A stretch of DNA of 64,000 nt. Origin: Thiomicrorhabdus sediminis (lineage in GTDB: Bacteria; Pseudomonadota; Gammaproteobacteria; Thiomicrospirales; Thiomicrospiraceae). A program made the translations under genes and the position numbers. Every line of letters begins with the position of its first letter. Positions within the stretch are counted from its first letter, which is position 1. Location of the stretch: contig NZ_CP040602.1 in the NCBI RefSeq assembly GCF_005885815.1, forward strand, positions 1,627,630 through 1,691,629, in the 5' to 3' direction. The notes beneath the pieces are model-generated. The model was not told where the DNA came from and searched no databases. It saw only the letters and a list, made by a program, of their open reading frames with translations. Shown one piece after another: positions 1-8,996 of the stretch.

Positions 1-325
1 TTACAACTTGATTGGCCTTAGCTTGCCTTTTTGCCTGGTGATGATTGACCACCTTGATAAACCAAGGCTGAGTCTCATCAGTTGCACCAAAGCTGAGACG
101 ATAAAAACCAAAAGGAAAATCGTGCTCGGTTTGCAGACGTTCAATTTGAATCGGTTCACTTGGTAATGGAATTTGTTTAAGAATTAAAGATTCAAACTGG
201 TCGGCTTGAGCAGCCTCTAAGCAAAGCCAATTATGCGGCTTAGGTTTGAATCCTGAATAAGCGGGTGTATCAGGCAACCAAGGAGACGCTGATTGACGGC
301 TATTGACGTGATTTTCACGACTCAT
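1..325 (-). CDS. Partial kinase/phosphotransferase-like protein (N-terminal 108 residues)
   Basis: This open frame starts at ATG 325 and runs off the left edge without a stop. It begins 6 bp after the stop of the NeuB-like gene, so it belongs to the same nonulosonate operon. The visible end has a beta-rich stretch (DFPFGFYRLSFG) followed by WFIKVVN and a helix with Lys, Arg and Ala. This resembles the N-lobe of aminoglycoside/choline-type phosphotransferases, where a Lys in a VK-type strand binds ATP. No catalytic loop is visible because the gene is cut. The kinase assignment is a guess from fold pattern; that it is a real coding region is much surer. Confidence 0.5.
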   Translation of the reverse strand, partial: MSRENHVNSRQSASPWLPDTPAYSGFKPKPHNWLCLEAAQADQFESLILKQIPLPSEPIQIERLQTEHDFPFGFYRLSFGATDETQPWFIKVVNHHQAKRQAKANQVV

Positions 326-331
326 TAGCAA

Positions 332-1420
332 TTAACCCGCTGTATTGTCGGTACGGACATCATCCCAATTGATGACTTGGCCCGCTTTGACTGGTTTTGC
401 GAACACTTTAGCATTCACTTCCGACCAATATTCACAACCAATACCCAGTGCCGGAAAAGCGAAACCTATATTGTTTAAATCCAGTCTATCGCCCGCTTTA
501 ATGTCGGTTTTGGCAATCAACCCCATACGAGAAATGTACTTATCTCGCTCTCGTGGCAAATGGCGCACCCCATCACCCATTGCCGTAGCAATGGCCTGGA
601 TTTTAGCGAATACGGTTTTCACCTGAGAGATTGGCAAAGCGTGACCACCATCCTGCTCATCTCCCATATTATTTGGGCAGACGCCTTTCTCAAGCACCGT
701 CGCACCCATTGCCGTGGCGGCATAGAGCATTTCATCATCAAAATAGTGATCAGACAAACCGTAGGCCACGCCAAAACTGTTGCCCAAAGTCTGCATAAAA
801 CGCAGGTTATGAGTCTCTACCGGATTTGGCGGCCCTAAAGGACTATGCTCCAGCAACAGATTCTCACTTCGCCCACCAGCATCCAACATCCAGTTAACGG
901 CACGAGCAATCTCTTCAAAAGAGGAGTGGCCTGTATCGATAATTATCGGCAGTGCAAGCTCGGCAACAAATTCAATCAAAGGCTGGTGGGTGATATTGGA
1001 CGAAGCGATTTTAATCGCCTTAACGCCAATCTTCTGAGCGAACAAAGCACCTTCAAAATCATAGACCGAAACGATAATATCGCAACCCTGTGCCTTAGCA
1101 TATTCAAACAGCTCTTGATAGGCCTCTAACGAAACCACCTTACGCTCAATTAGCTGGCGATAGTTTTCCTGTTTTTTCTGCTGGGATTGGTGCCCCCAAT
1201 AGGTTTCATTTCCGCTTAACGAAGCATTCAGACAGATATCGGCATTTTGCAGGATTTCCCCCTTAATGGTTTTGACTCCGGCTTTCACCAACTCATCGAC
1301 CAAAGACTTGGCCTGCGCCATATCCTGATTGAAATAGGTACCGATATCCGGCAAAAACAACGGTTGTCCAGTGTTCTGGATTTGTTGCCAATAACTTAAA
1401 TTTGTTTCTGCTGATTGCAT
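332..1420 (-). CDS. Divergent NeuB-family (N-acetylneuraminate synthase-like) protein with C-terminal SAF domain
   Basis: The protein has about 362 residues. It has the NeuB TIM-barrel pattern (DIGTYFNQD near the start, KIASSNITH, IIIDTGHSS, YGLSDH) and a C-terminal SAF/antifreeze-like domain (KTDIKAGD to the end). NeuB enzymes condense PEP with a six-carbon amino sugar to make a nine-carbon sialic-type acid. It differs from the canonical copy upstream: the EKHFTLD metal-binding motif is replaced by EKGVCPNN, losing the first His, while a later GGH keeps the second. ATG 1420 is chosen; a TTG at 1432 directly follows the hisH stop and is possible. It lies last in the amidotransferase block. 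Substrate and activity are unknown. Confidence 0.75.
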   Translation of the reverse strand: MQSAETNLSYWQQIQNTGQPLFLPDIGTYFNQDMAQAKSLVDELVKAGVKTIKGEILQNADICLNASLSGNETYWGHQSQQKKQENYRQLIERKVVSLEAYQELFEYAKAQGCDIIVSVYDFEGALFAQKIGVKAIKIASSNITHQPLIEFVAELALPIIIDTGHSSFEEIARAVNWMLDAGGRSENLLLEHSPLGPPNPVETHNLRFMQTLGNSFGVAYGLSDHYFDDEMLYAATAMGATVLEKGVCPNNMGDEQDGGHALPISQVKTVFAKIQAIATAMGDGVRHLPRERDKYISRMGLIAKTDIKAGDRLDLNNIGFAFPALGIGCEYWSEVNAKVFAKPVKAGQVINWDDVRTDNTAG

Positions 1421-1432
1421 AAAAAACGCCAA

Positions 1433-2065
1433 TTAAATCTGAAGGAATGACTCAATAATCTTGAGCCCCATTTCACCGGATTTTTCCGGATGGAACTGAC
1501 AACCAATAATATTGTCTTTTTGCAATGCCGCGCTAATCGCGTGACCGCCAAAATCGAATACCGCCAATTGGTCTTTAGCATCGGCGACATCAGCATAAAA
1601 CGAATGCACAAAATAAAACGCATTATTGGCATCAATATCCGCCAGTAAAGAACCTTGCCATTGCACCTGATTAGGATGAATCTGCGACCAGCCCATATGC
1701 GGAATGGTCATCGGCTGACCATCAATCGAGGTGCTTGGCAATTGTTTGACTTGCCCGGCAATCAAACCCAAACCTTGGGTCAGTTCAAATTCGTCGGATT
1801 GATCCAATAGCATCTGCATACCCAGACAAATGCCCAGAAACGGTTTATTGTTGGCTGCTTCTTTAATCGTATCGACCAGGTTTTGTTTTTGCAATTGCGC
1901 CATCGCTTGAGGAAATGCGCCAACCCCCGGGAACACCAATCTATCGGCAGTTAAAATTTGCTCCGGCGTGGTGGCGATATTGACCTCGGCACCACAATGC
2001 TCAAATGCACGCTGCACATTCAGCAGATTACCGGCGCCATAATCGATTAAGGTGATTTTACTCAT
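1433..2065 (-). CDS. hisH: HisH-like glutamine amidotransferase of sugar amidination (WbuY type)
   Basis: This is a 210-residue class I glutaminase related to the HisH subunit of imidazole glycerol phosphate synthase. The nucleophile is visible in FLGICLGMQ (Cys80), and His192 and Glu194 lie in QFHPEKSG, completing the triad. In operons with a WbpG/PseA-type amidotransferase, HisH-like proteins release ammonia from glutamine for sugar amidination rather than histidine synthesis. A strong ribosome site (GGAGGTGAG) precedes ATG 2065, and the start overlaps the hisF-like stop as ATGA, so the two are probably coupled. No other his genes are nearby. The family assignment is firm; the pathway assignment rests on context. 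Confidence 0.85.
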   Translation of the reverse strand: MSKITLIDYGAGNLLNVQRAFEHCGAEVNIATTPEQILTADRLVFPGVGAFPQAMAQLQKQNLVDTIKEAANNKPFLGICLGMQMLLDQSDEFELTQGLGLIAGQVKQLPSTSIDGQPMTIPHMGWSQIHPNQVQWQGSLLADIDANNAFYFVHSFYADVADAKDQLAVFDFGGHAISAALQKDNIIGCQFHPEKSGEMGLKIIESFLQI

Positions 2066-2838
2066 GCGCTCACCTCCAAAATCGCCGACTGCGGACGTAC
2101 ATCCAAACCATTATCAGCACAGACCTCACGAATACCGGAAACCGTATCACGCTCATAATGCAGAATATCGGCCATGGCAATCGCACTGGCACCGGATTTA
2201 ACCGCATCTACACCATGTTCAGCCTCCCCCATACCGCCAGAGGCAATAACCGGTACAGAGACTTCCTTACAAACCGCATTAATCAAATCCAGATCATAAC
2301 CTTTACGACCACCTTCACGGTCAACCGAGGTCAATAAGACTTCGCCTGCTCCTAAGTCGACGGCTTTTTTCACCCATTCAACCACATCCAAACCGGTATG
2401 CTCACGACCGTTATCGGTGAAAGCCAGCCATTTGCCGTCGGCCTGTTTGATTGCTTCGACCGACAACACCACGCACTGCGAACCAAAGGCTTGCGCCATT
2501 TCAGCAATCAGTTCCGGACGTTGCACCGCTGCGGTATTGATCGCCACCTTATCGGCACCGCAACGCAAGATTTCACGCGCATCGTCCACCGAGCGGATAC
2601 CGCCACCGACGGTAATCGGAATAAACACCGATTTCACCGTTTCCTTAACGATATCGGTCAGACTGTTTCGGCCATAAAGTGATGCCACTGCATCCATATA
2701 CAACAGCTCATCGGCACCCTGCTCATAGTATTTACGGGCATAATCATTCGGATTGCCGATTTTACGCAACCCTTCCAGCTTCACCCCTTTAATCAGGTGG
2801 GAAGATTTAATATCAAGACGGGGAATTAAGCGAATCAT
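2062..2838 (-). CDS. hisF: HisF-like ammonia-channel subunit of sugar amidination (WbuZ type)
   Basis: This is a 258-residue beta/alpha barrel of the HisA/HisF family (IPRLDIK at the start, ITVGGGIRS, VIASGGMG). True HisF uses two aspartates. The first is kept (Asp9), but the position of the second (VGID in HisF) reads LSVEAI, giving Glu128. That supports a WbuZ-type role, in which the barrel passes ammonia from the HisH-like partner to the WbpG/PseA-like synthetase, rather than histidine biosynthesis. The start ATG 2838 overlaps the stop of the upstream membrane-protein gene, and GGGAG lies just before it. Confidence 0.85.
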   Translation of the reverse strand: MIRLIPRLDIKSSHLIKGVKLEGLRKIGNPNDYARKYYEQGADELLYMDAVASLYGRNSLTDIVKETVKSVFIPITVGGGIRSVDDAREILRCGADKVAINTAAVQRPELIAEMAQAFGSQCVVLSVEAIKQADGKWLAFTDNGREHTGLDVVEWVKKAVDLGAGEVLLTSVDREGGRKGYDLDLINAVCKEVSVPVIASGGMGEAEHGVDAVKSGASAIAMADILHYERDTVSGIREVCADNGLDVRPQSAILEVSA

Positions 2839-3512
2839 ACTTCTCCCATTTTTATGTTATTGAACATAAATCTCAAAAGAGCTTCGCCACGAATGTAACC
2901 TGAATAAAATTTATATATATCTGAAATTAAAAATAATGAAATTCTTAAAAGAACAAAATACAAAACAATGCCTACACTACCTTCAATGATATTAAATTTT
3001 AACTCTTCAGAACTCTGAGTTTGAGATAAGTTAATTCCTTGGTAAGCCATATATAACCCCACAATTCCGATTAAAAGCTCCCAAGAAAGCAATTTAGATA
3101 AGTTGTATTTTGTCTGATTAAACTTCTCCTCATGCTTTTCTTTATAAAAATCATAAGCAAGTTTGAAATCAATACCTTTAGTTTGACAAAAAGGCATTAA
3201 TTTATCCTGTAAAGTATTATCAACCGCTTTCGAAGTTATATAAGTATTTAGAAAAAGACTTCTACCATCAGAAAACTTCACAATACCTTCAATTATTAAC
3301 AATCCCAATATCGAAATAAATACAGAGCCAATCAACAATAACTGGTATTCATCACTGCTGGATAACCATTTGATGGTTATACCAACCAACGCCGGTAAAT
3401 AAAGAATACCCACCCACAAATTAAAATATGCTAATGCCCCTTGCTCCACAAGTACGTCTTTATTTGGAGATAAACTAACTTTACTCTCTAATTCCGTAAA
3501 AAATTGCTTCAT
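2835..3512 (-). CDS. Unknown four-helix membrane protein inside the amidination operon
   Basis: I do not recognise this 225-residue protein. It has four likely membrane helices at about residues 31-50, 55-78, 142-160 and 176-198, and a charged Lys/Glu-rich soluble loop between helices 2 and 3. The gene is visibly richer in A and T than its neighbours and uses more Ile, Lys and Asn codons, suggesting later arrival. It is still fixed in the operon: it starts 13 bp after the wbpG-like gene and its stop overlaps the hisF-like start. Roles in membrane anchoring of the amidination complex or in handling the product are possible, but nothing in the sequence proves them. Confidence 0.8.
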   Translation of the reverse strand: MKQFFTELESKVSLSPNKDVLVEQGALAYFNLWVGILYLPALVGITIKWLSSSDEYQLLLIGSVFISILGLLIIEGIVKFSDGRSLFLNTYITSKAVDNTLQDKLMPFCQTKGIDFKLAYDFYKEKHEEKFNQTKYNLSKLLSWELLIGIVGLYMAYQGINLSQTQSSEELKFNIIEGSVGIVLYFVLLRISLFLISDIYKFYSGYIRGEALLRFMFNNIKMGEV

Positions 3513-3525
3513 CTGAAAACCTTTA

Positions 3526-4845
3526 TTACTGCCAAACCGTATAACGCTGTTTCCATTCTCCGTTTTCGTCTTTTTTCCACAAATGTGGTGAGCGGAAGGT
3601 ATCGGTTAGCGTATCGAAATAGGCTCTGTCCATAATCGGCTGCTCAAACATTTTCGAGGCTATCGGGAATTCTTTTTCCGGAATACTTAGATACTCAAAA
3701 ATCTCTTCGGCAAAACGCTCCGGGAATTCCATATCGAAACGTTTGACCAAGGCGACACCTTCTTCACGGTCGATATCGCCGGAACGGATTTCCTGTGCCG
3801 CATCGTAGGTGGCGCGACCGATACCGAATTTGACCCCGGTGGTGTAGTAATGGAAATCGTCGATCTTGTCATCAATCGAGTTGTATTTTGAATAGGTGCC
3901 CGGTGTACGTTCCGGCGAGGCTTCAAAACCGCCATGCTCATGCGCATAGTAATAACAGCTCTGCGGATGCCATTTCAGGTAGTAACCCAGATAATGCACT
4001 TCGACACCGGTTTCTTTCAACTTTTCCGGATCGGCCGGCATATAAGGATCAAGATCGGCCTTGGTCAAACCAAAGTCTTCTTTAAGCGATTTGATCGATA
4101 CGCCACCAATATTGATTTCAGCTTCATCGGTCATAGTGAAATACTGCCAGTCACGTTGCGCCTTATCGGTATCGCCTTTAGGATTACCATATTCGGCTTC
4201 GTTCTCACCGAAGAACACCAACGGAATATTCATCATCGCCGCCATTTTCGGAGCCAAGGCTTTTTGGCCGATCATAAACGCTTGGAACGGATGGAACAGT
4301 TTTTCCACCGATAGACGAGTCAATAGACGATGCACACGACCATTTGGTGTCATCAGCTGGTTATCGAAACCGGCATGAATCCAACGTTGGAAGTTACGCC
4401 AACCCCATTCGGTATACATATGCGGCGCCCAAGTAACGGTAAACGGGTGCATACCATATTTTTCTTTGAGGATATGCGAGGCATAAAAACTGTCTTTACC
4501 GCCGGAACCCGGTAATAGGCAATCATAAGAGCCGTCTGTAGAGCGGTGTTTATCGCATAGCGCTTTTAGCTCTTCTTCACGCATGCCCCAATCGATGGTG
4601 AATTCTTTCTCTTCGGCAACACGGCAGGCATCACAAACACCCTCTTCATCAAAATTAATGGTGGCTTTTTTCGAGTCTTTGGTGTGTTTGTATTCAACCG
4701 CAGAGTTGGGACGCTGGTTGGAAATCGTACATTTTTTACAGAATGCGACGTCTTTCGGCAGGCCGTATTTGGTATCCAGTTGCTCTTCAGGTAATTCAAA
4801 CTGTGTTAAATCAATCGGGGTAGGTTTTGGAATTAAAAAGCTCAT
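3526..4845 (-). CDS. N-acetyl sugar amidotransferase (WbpG/PseA family)
   Basis: This 439-residue protein has the ATP-pyrophosphatase P-loop PGSGGKDS (residues 112-119) and two CxxC pairs (Cys36/39, Cys71/74) that probably bind zinc. This layout is typical of WbpG/PseA-type enzymes, which turn an N-acetyl group on a sugar into an acetamidino group using ammonia. The HisF-like and HisH-like genes downstream would supply the ammonia. In Campylobacter the equivalent trio acts on nonulosonic acids, and here it follows a legionaminic-type pathway. AGAGGA precedes the ATG at 4845. The exact sugar and position modified are inferred. Confidence 0.88.
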   Translation of the reverse strand: MSFLIPKPTPIDLTQFELPEEQLDTKYGLPKDVAFCKKCTISNQRPNSAVEYKHTKDSKKATINFDEEGVCDACRVAEEKEFTIDWGMREEELKALCDKHRSTDGSYDCLLPGSGGKDSFYASHILKEKYGMHPFTVTWAPHMYTEWGWRNFQRWIHAGFDNQLMTPNGRVHRLLTRLSVEKLFHPFQAFMIGQKALAPKMAAMMNIPLVFFGENEAEYGNPKGDTDKAQRDWQYFTMTDEAEINIGGVSIKSLKEDFGLTKADLDPYMPADPEKLKETGVEVHYLGYYLKWHPQSCYYYAHEHGGFEASPERTPGTYSKYNSIDDKIDDFHYYTTGVKFGIGRATYDAAQEIRSGDIDREEGVALVKRFDMEFPERFAEEIFEYLSIPEKEFPIASKMFEQPIMDRAYFDTLTDTFRSPHLWKKDENGEWKQRYTVWQ

Positions 4846-4944
4846 TGATTCCTCTTTGCGTGTTATCTGCCAGCGATCTTGCTGAATCGTATTTTTATGT
4901 TTTTCTATAGAGTCTTAACGGCAAAACTCATAAAAAAATTAGTG

Positions 4945-6126
4945 TTATATCGCATTAATATCACCATCCAGGTCATAAAAGCGCTTTGTTTTAAGTTGAT
5001 CAAAGTTGGTTTTCGATAAAATCTGTAGCATTTTTTTTGCCGAATCACCTTGTCCATAAAGCGAAAGCTCCGGTCTACATAAAGCCTTATGCTCGGTTGA
5101 TAATGCCTTGTTGAGGGCATTGCAGATATCATGGACATTTTCATGACAATCAATGATTGACGGGGCTTTCAAACGACCCTGTTGACGGCTGCCGATATTG
5201 ATTGTTGCCGCACCGCAAGCCGGCGCCTCGATAATGCCACTGGACGAGTTGCCAACGACCACATCCGCTATTTTCAGCAAACTCAAATATCGTTGCGAAC
5301 CCAAAGAACAGACAAAACGAGCATTAGCTTTTTGCTCGACCCAATTCTTTACCTGCTGGTTGATTTGCTCACCGGATTCATCCGTATTCGCGGCAGTCCA
5401 GATAATGGATGCTTGGGGAAACTCATCCAAGGCATTGAATAACGCTTGTAACGCTTGCAGGCCATGGTTGTCTCCCCAGGTAACCGGGTGGTAAGTGACC
5501 ATAAACACAGGCTTATTCAATGCTAACTGGAGAAAGCCCTCCAATTGTTCAAGCGCAATCGGTTGCAGTTGACTGATGACATCTAACCCCGGAGCCCCGA
5601 CATTAAAAACTCGATCCGGTTGCTCTCCCATCTGTATCAGACGTTTGGCATAGGGTTTTGCCGCAGCAAAATGCAAACTGGCCATTTTAGTCACTGCATG
5701 ACGTATCGCTTCATCCATGGCACCTTCAGTGGTTTCCCCGCCGTGGATATGCACAATCGGTGTATGGGTCAGCAAAGCCGCCGAAGCGATACCCATCAAT
5801 TCGTAACGATCGCCCAAAAGCACGACCGCATCCGGTTGAAAGGTTTGAAACACTTTGGCGAAAGCAGACAAGGCCTTGGCGGCAACCTGGGCGATATCGA
5901 CAGGTTGTTTGTCATGATCAATAATCTCGATCTCTGCACTAATCGGCACCGAGTTTTTACGAATATCGTTAACGGTCATACCTTGGGATGGGAGAAGATG
6001 TGCGCCGGTGACAAACAACTGCAGTTCAAACTCGTCAGATCCATGCAACAAACCAATGAGTCTTGATAACAAGCCATATTCAGCACGTGTTGCTGTAACC
6101 ACGGCAATTTTTTTACCCTGTACCAT
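4945..6126 (-). CDS. neuC: UDP-N-acetylglucosamine 2-epimerase, hydrolysing (NeuC/LegG)
   Basis: The 393-residue protein belongs to the hydrolysing UDP-GlcNAc 2-epimerases (VTATRAEYGLL near the start, VLLGDRYE, IHGGETTEGAMDE, VGNSSSGIIEA). NeuC/LegG enzymes remove the nucleotide and invert C2 of a UDP-amino sugar, giving the free sugar that NeuB uses. ATG 6126 is chosen because homologues begin at KKIAVVTATRAEYG and it lies just after the neuB stop; a longer frame would run into neuB. With legB, legC and neuD upstream, the likely substrate is UDP-diacetylbacillosamine (LegG role) rather than UDP-GlcNAc, but that choice is context-based. Confidence 0.9.
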   Translation of the reverse strand: MVQGKKIAVVTATRAEYGLLSRLIGLLHGSDEFELQLFVTGAHLLPSQGMTVNDIRKNSVPISAEIEIIDHDKQPVDIAQVAAKALSAFAKVFQTFQPDAVVLLGDRYELMGIASAALLTHTPIVHIHGGETTEGAMDEAIRHAVTKMASLHFAAAKPYAKRLIQMGEQPDRVFNVGAPGLDVISQLQPIALEQLEGFLQLALNKPVFMVTYHPVTWGDNHGLQALQALFNALDEFPQASIIWTAANTDESGEQINQQVKNWVEQKANARFVCSLGSQRYLSLLKIADVVVGNSSSGIIEAPACGAATINIGSRQQGRLKAPSIIDCHENVHDICNALNKALSTEHKALCRPELSLYGQGDSAKKMLQILSKTNFDQLKTKRFYDLDGDINAI

Positions 6127-6130
6127 GCCG

Positions 6131-7129
6131 TTACTCAATGCCCTCTCCCTCGGCAAAATTCTGGTTAGCGGTTTGACCAATGACGTTATCCCAATCGGAA
6201 GCATATGCCCCTTGACCGGAACGTTTTAAGGTGACATTTTGCTCGCTGAATTGTTCGCCTTTTTGAATTGCAGATTTGGCGACAATACGTTTTCTGGCCA
6301 CCGAGATATTGGCCTTTTCAGAAACTGAGCTCTGTTTTTTGCCATCGCCTAAAGCTTGCTCAATATGACGAACCGAAATTACCATCTGCTTTAACTCTTG
6401 AGGTTCTAGACTGGCTTTATGATCCGGTCCGGGCAGAGTTCTGTCTAGGGTAAAATGCTTTTCAATGACTTGCGCACCCATTGCCACCGCGGCAATCGGC
6501 ACCTCAATGCCTAAAGAGTGATCAGACAAGCCCACCGAGACATCAAACTCCGCTTCAATAGTTTGCATCGCTCTTAAATTAACATCACTGTAGGGCGTTG
6601 GATAAGCGGTATTGGCATGTAAAACAATTAAATTCTGTTTCGACAAACCGGCATCAAGCAAGGTTGTTATCGCCAGATTGACCTCACCCAAATCCCCCAT
6701 ACCTGTTGATAAGATTGTCGGCTGGTTAAAACGCGCGATCTGTCTTAAATATGGAATTGATAACAATTCACCGGATGGAATTTTCCAGCGTTTCATGCCT
6801 AGCTGATGTAAAAACTCAACGCTATCGCTATCAAAGGCGGTCGAGATAAATTCGATATTTTTCTGCTGACAATAGGCAAATAATTGTTGATGCGCCTCGA
6901 CACTCAACTCAAGCCGTTTGAGCATGGCGAACTGACTCTCTTTTACACCGGTATTTGCTGCTTGGTAATCAGCCTGCTTGGCATCTTCGGTCACCAGATT
7001 TTCAGTATTAAAGGTTTGGAATTTGACCGCATCGGCACCGGCATCGACCGCGGCATCGATTAATGCCATCGCTTTATCTAAATCGCCATTATGGTTTACG
7101 CCGGCTTCGGCGATAATAAAGGTATGCAT
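6131..7129 (-). CDS. neuB: Nonulosonic acid synthase (NeuB/LegI family)
   Basis: This is a canonical 332-residue NeuB: IAEAGVNHNG at the start, the SAF domain at the end, and the motif IEKHFTLDR with a following PDH. The two histidines of that region bind the catalytic metal in characterised NeuB. It condenses PEP with the hexose made by the upstream genes to form a legionaminic- or sialic-type acid. It sits between the neuD-like and neuC-like genes with spacings of a few bases. It differs from the divergent copy at 332-1420, so the operon encodes two members of the family. Confidence 0.9.
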   Translation of the reverse strand: MHTFIIAEAGVNHNGDLDKAMALIDAAVDAGADAVKFQTFNTENLVTEDAKQADYQAANTGVKESQFAMLKRLELSVEAHQQLFAYCQQKNIEFISTAFDSDSVEFLHQLGMKRWKIPSGELLSIPYLRQIARFNQPTILSTGMGDLGEVNLAITTLLDAGLSKQNLIVLHANTAYPTPYSDVNLRAMQTIEAEFDVSVGLSDHSLGIEVPIAAVAMGAQVIEKHFTLDRTLPGPDHKASLEPQELKQMVISVRHIEQALGDGKKQSSVSEKANISVARKRIVAKSAIQKGEQFSEQNVTLKRSGQGAYASDWDNVIGQTANQNFAEGEGIE

Positions 7130-7788
7130 CAGGCATTGCCTCTTAACATAGCCGGGGAGCCGAAATAAGTTCCCGATTCTTGAGTAGATTGATGCACATA
7201 ACTTGCCGCACCGATTACCGTCTCAGAACTGATCGCCACACCTTGTTTTATGGTCGCGCTGGAACCGATAAAACAGTTGTTGCCAATATCACAATCGCCG
7301 TTAATCACCGCTGCGGTGGCAATATGACAAAAATCGCCGATTTTCGTGTGATGCTCCACCAAAGCCTTTGAATTGACAATACAGTTTCTGCCAATGACAG
7401 CACCGCTGTTGACCAAAGCATGATGCATAATCACCGTGCCTTCACCAATACAAGCCGACTCGGCGATATGAGCTAATGGAGAACTGATGACAGGCAAAAT
7501 CCCTCCTAGGGATTTCACTTTTGCAAATAAGTTCTGACGCACAGAATCCAATCCGACCTGACCAATGGTAACAACGCAATTCCGAGTAGTTTTAATCAGT
7601 GCCGGTAAATCTTTGTCTCGACCGATTACCGGAATACCGTTAACTTCGGCAATGTTTGAATCGTCCGACTCGACGATGCCGACAATATGGAAGTGATTGT
7701 TTTTTTTAATGACATCAATCACGGATTCACAGTGACCGCCGCCACCGATTAACAACAAAGGTATTTTCGAATCGATATGAACTGACAT
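7129..7788 (-). CDS. neuD: NeuD/PglD-type sugar O- or N-acetyltransferase
   Basis: This 219-residue protein has an N-terminal nucleotide/sugar-binding Rossmann-like part (LLLIGGGGHCESVIDVI) and a C-terminal left-handed beta helix of hexapeptide repeats (IGRNCIVNSKALVEHH, IGNNCFIGSSATI). This is the NeuD/PglD/LegH layout. In legionaminic acid synthesis the enzyme acetylates the 4-amino group of the UDP-amino sugar made by LegB and LegC, giving UDP-diacetylbacillosamine. The catalytic His of PglD probably corresponds to the histidine in LVEHHTKIG. It shares its last base with the neuB start. Confidence 0.85.
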   Translation of the reverse strand: MSVHIDSKIPLLLIGGGGHCESVIDVIKKNNHFHIVGIVESDDSNIAEVNGIPVIGRDKDLPALIKTTRNCVVTIGQVGLDSVRQNLFAKVKSLGGILPVISSPLAHIAESACIGEGTVIMHHALVNSGAVIGRNCIVNSKALVEHHTKIGDFCHIATAAVINGDCDIGNNCFIGSSATIKQGVAISSETVIGAASYVHQSTQESGTYFGSPAMLRGNA

Positions 7789-7811
7789 CTAACTATCCTA
7801 CCCACAAACCC

Positions 7812-8996
7812 TTAAGCATTGCATACCACGCCACTTGGAATATTGACCAAACGTGCGGCGAGCCATTCGGTATTTTTCATTCCATAACAAAGCTCATCGC
7901 GATAAATGTCTTGCTGATGTAACGGTGTCCACAATGGACGAGCTTGAATGCCTTGATCATTCAACAACGCCAACAATTGGTCACGTTGTTCAGCCGGGCA
8001 TAGAATCGCGTTCAACCAATGATTTGCTTCGCTGGCTCCAAGAGGTTCAACCCAACTGAAGGCATCCAAGGTTCCTATAAAGGCTTTGTATTTTTCTGCC
8101 AACTGCTTTTTCTGTTCTAAAAATGCCGGTAATTTTTGCATCTGCGCCACACCCAAAGCGGCATTGATATTCGGCATTCTCAGATTGTAACCAATTTGAT
8201 CATGCTCAAATAGCCAAGCGTGAGCAACCTTGGCGGTGGTACTCAGGTGTTTTGCCTGTTTGGCCAGTTCGCTATTATTGGTAATCAGCATACCGCCACC
8301 GCCGGTGGTGATAACCTTATTGCCGTTGAAGCTGAAAACACCTAAATCGCCAAAACGACCGGTATGTTTCGATTGATAATAAGAACCCAAACTTTCCGCG
8401 GCATCTTCAACCACTTTGATATGGTATTGATGACAAAGCAGAACAATTTCTTCAATTTCGCTGCTAAAGCCCAAGGTATGCATCGGCACACATGCCGAAA
8501 TTCTTTTACCTGATGCTTTATGGAAGCACTGTCCCTGTTTGACTTCGGTTTCTTTAGCAAGAAAGGTTTCCAGCTCTTTTGCACTCAAGCCCAACGAAGA
8601 TTGATCAACATCCAAAAACAACGGTGACGCACCAAGCATCTTGATGGCATTGGCGGTAGCGACAAATGTCAGCGATTGGGTGATGACCAGATCATGTTCC
8701 TCTACCCCGACAACTCTTAGCGCCAAAAACAGCCCCATGGTGCCATTGACGACCGCGACCGCATGTTTGGCTCCGGTAAACTCAGCAACCTGCTGTTCAA
8801 ACTCATCGACATAACGCCCCACAGATGAAACAAAAGTCGAGTCGATACAATCATTCAACAGCCGTTTTTCCTGACTATCGAAACATGGGGCATGCAGAGG
8901 AATAAATTCTTCACTGTTTTCAACTTGATAATGCTGACGTATAAAACCGGCTAGTGACTGCGCTTGTTGCTTGAACTGTTCAGCACTGTTAGACAT
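7812..8996 (-). CDS. LegC-type PLP aminotransferase (DegT/DnrJ/EryC1/StrS family)
   Basis: This 394-residue aminotransferase has family features: a VVNGTMGLFLAL phosphate-binding region, VVEDAAESLG, and the PLP lysine in FNGNKVITTGGGG. LegC-type enzymes add the 4-amino group to the 4-keto sugar made by the LegB dehydratase upstream. ATG 8996 is chosen over an upstream in-frame start at 9092 because the longer version would overlap legB by about 100 bp and homologues begin near this point; the remaining overlap is 8 bp. The substrate is inferred from the surrounding genes. Confidence 0.87.
   Translation of the reverse strand: MSNSAEQFKQQAQSLAGFIRQHYQVENSEEFIPLHAPCFDSQEKRLLNDCIDSTFVSSVGRYVDEFEQQVAEFTGAKHAVAVVNGTMGLFLALRVVGVEEHDLVITQSLTFVATANAIKMLGASPLFLDVDQSSLGLSAKELETFLAKETEVKQGQCFHKASGKRISACVPMHTLGFSSEIEEIVLLCHQYHIKVVEDAAESLGSYYQSKHTGRFGDLGVFSFNGNKVITTGGGGMLITNNSELAKQAKHLSTTAKVAHAWLFEHDQIGYNLRMPNINAALGVAQMQKLPAFLEQKKQLAEKYKAFIGTLDAFSWVEPLGASEANHWLNAILCPAEQRDQLLALLNDQGIQARPLWTPLHQQDIYRDELCYGMKNTEWLAARLVNIPSGVVCNA

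Noticed and set aside
1433-2838. HisH and HisF as histidine biosynthesis genes
   Set aside because: No other his genes are near, the WbpG/PseA-like partner is in the same operon, and the HisF-like protein lacks the second catalytic Asp.
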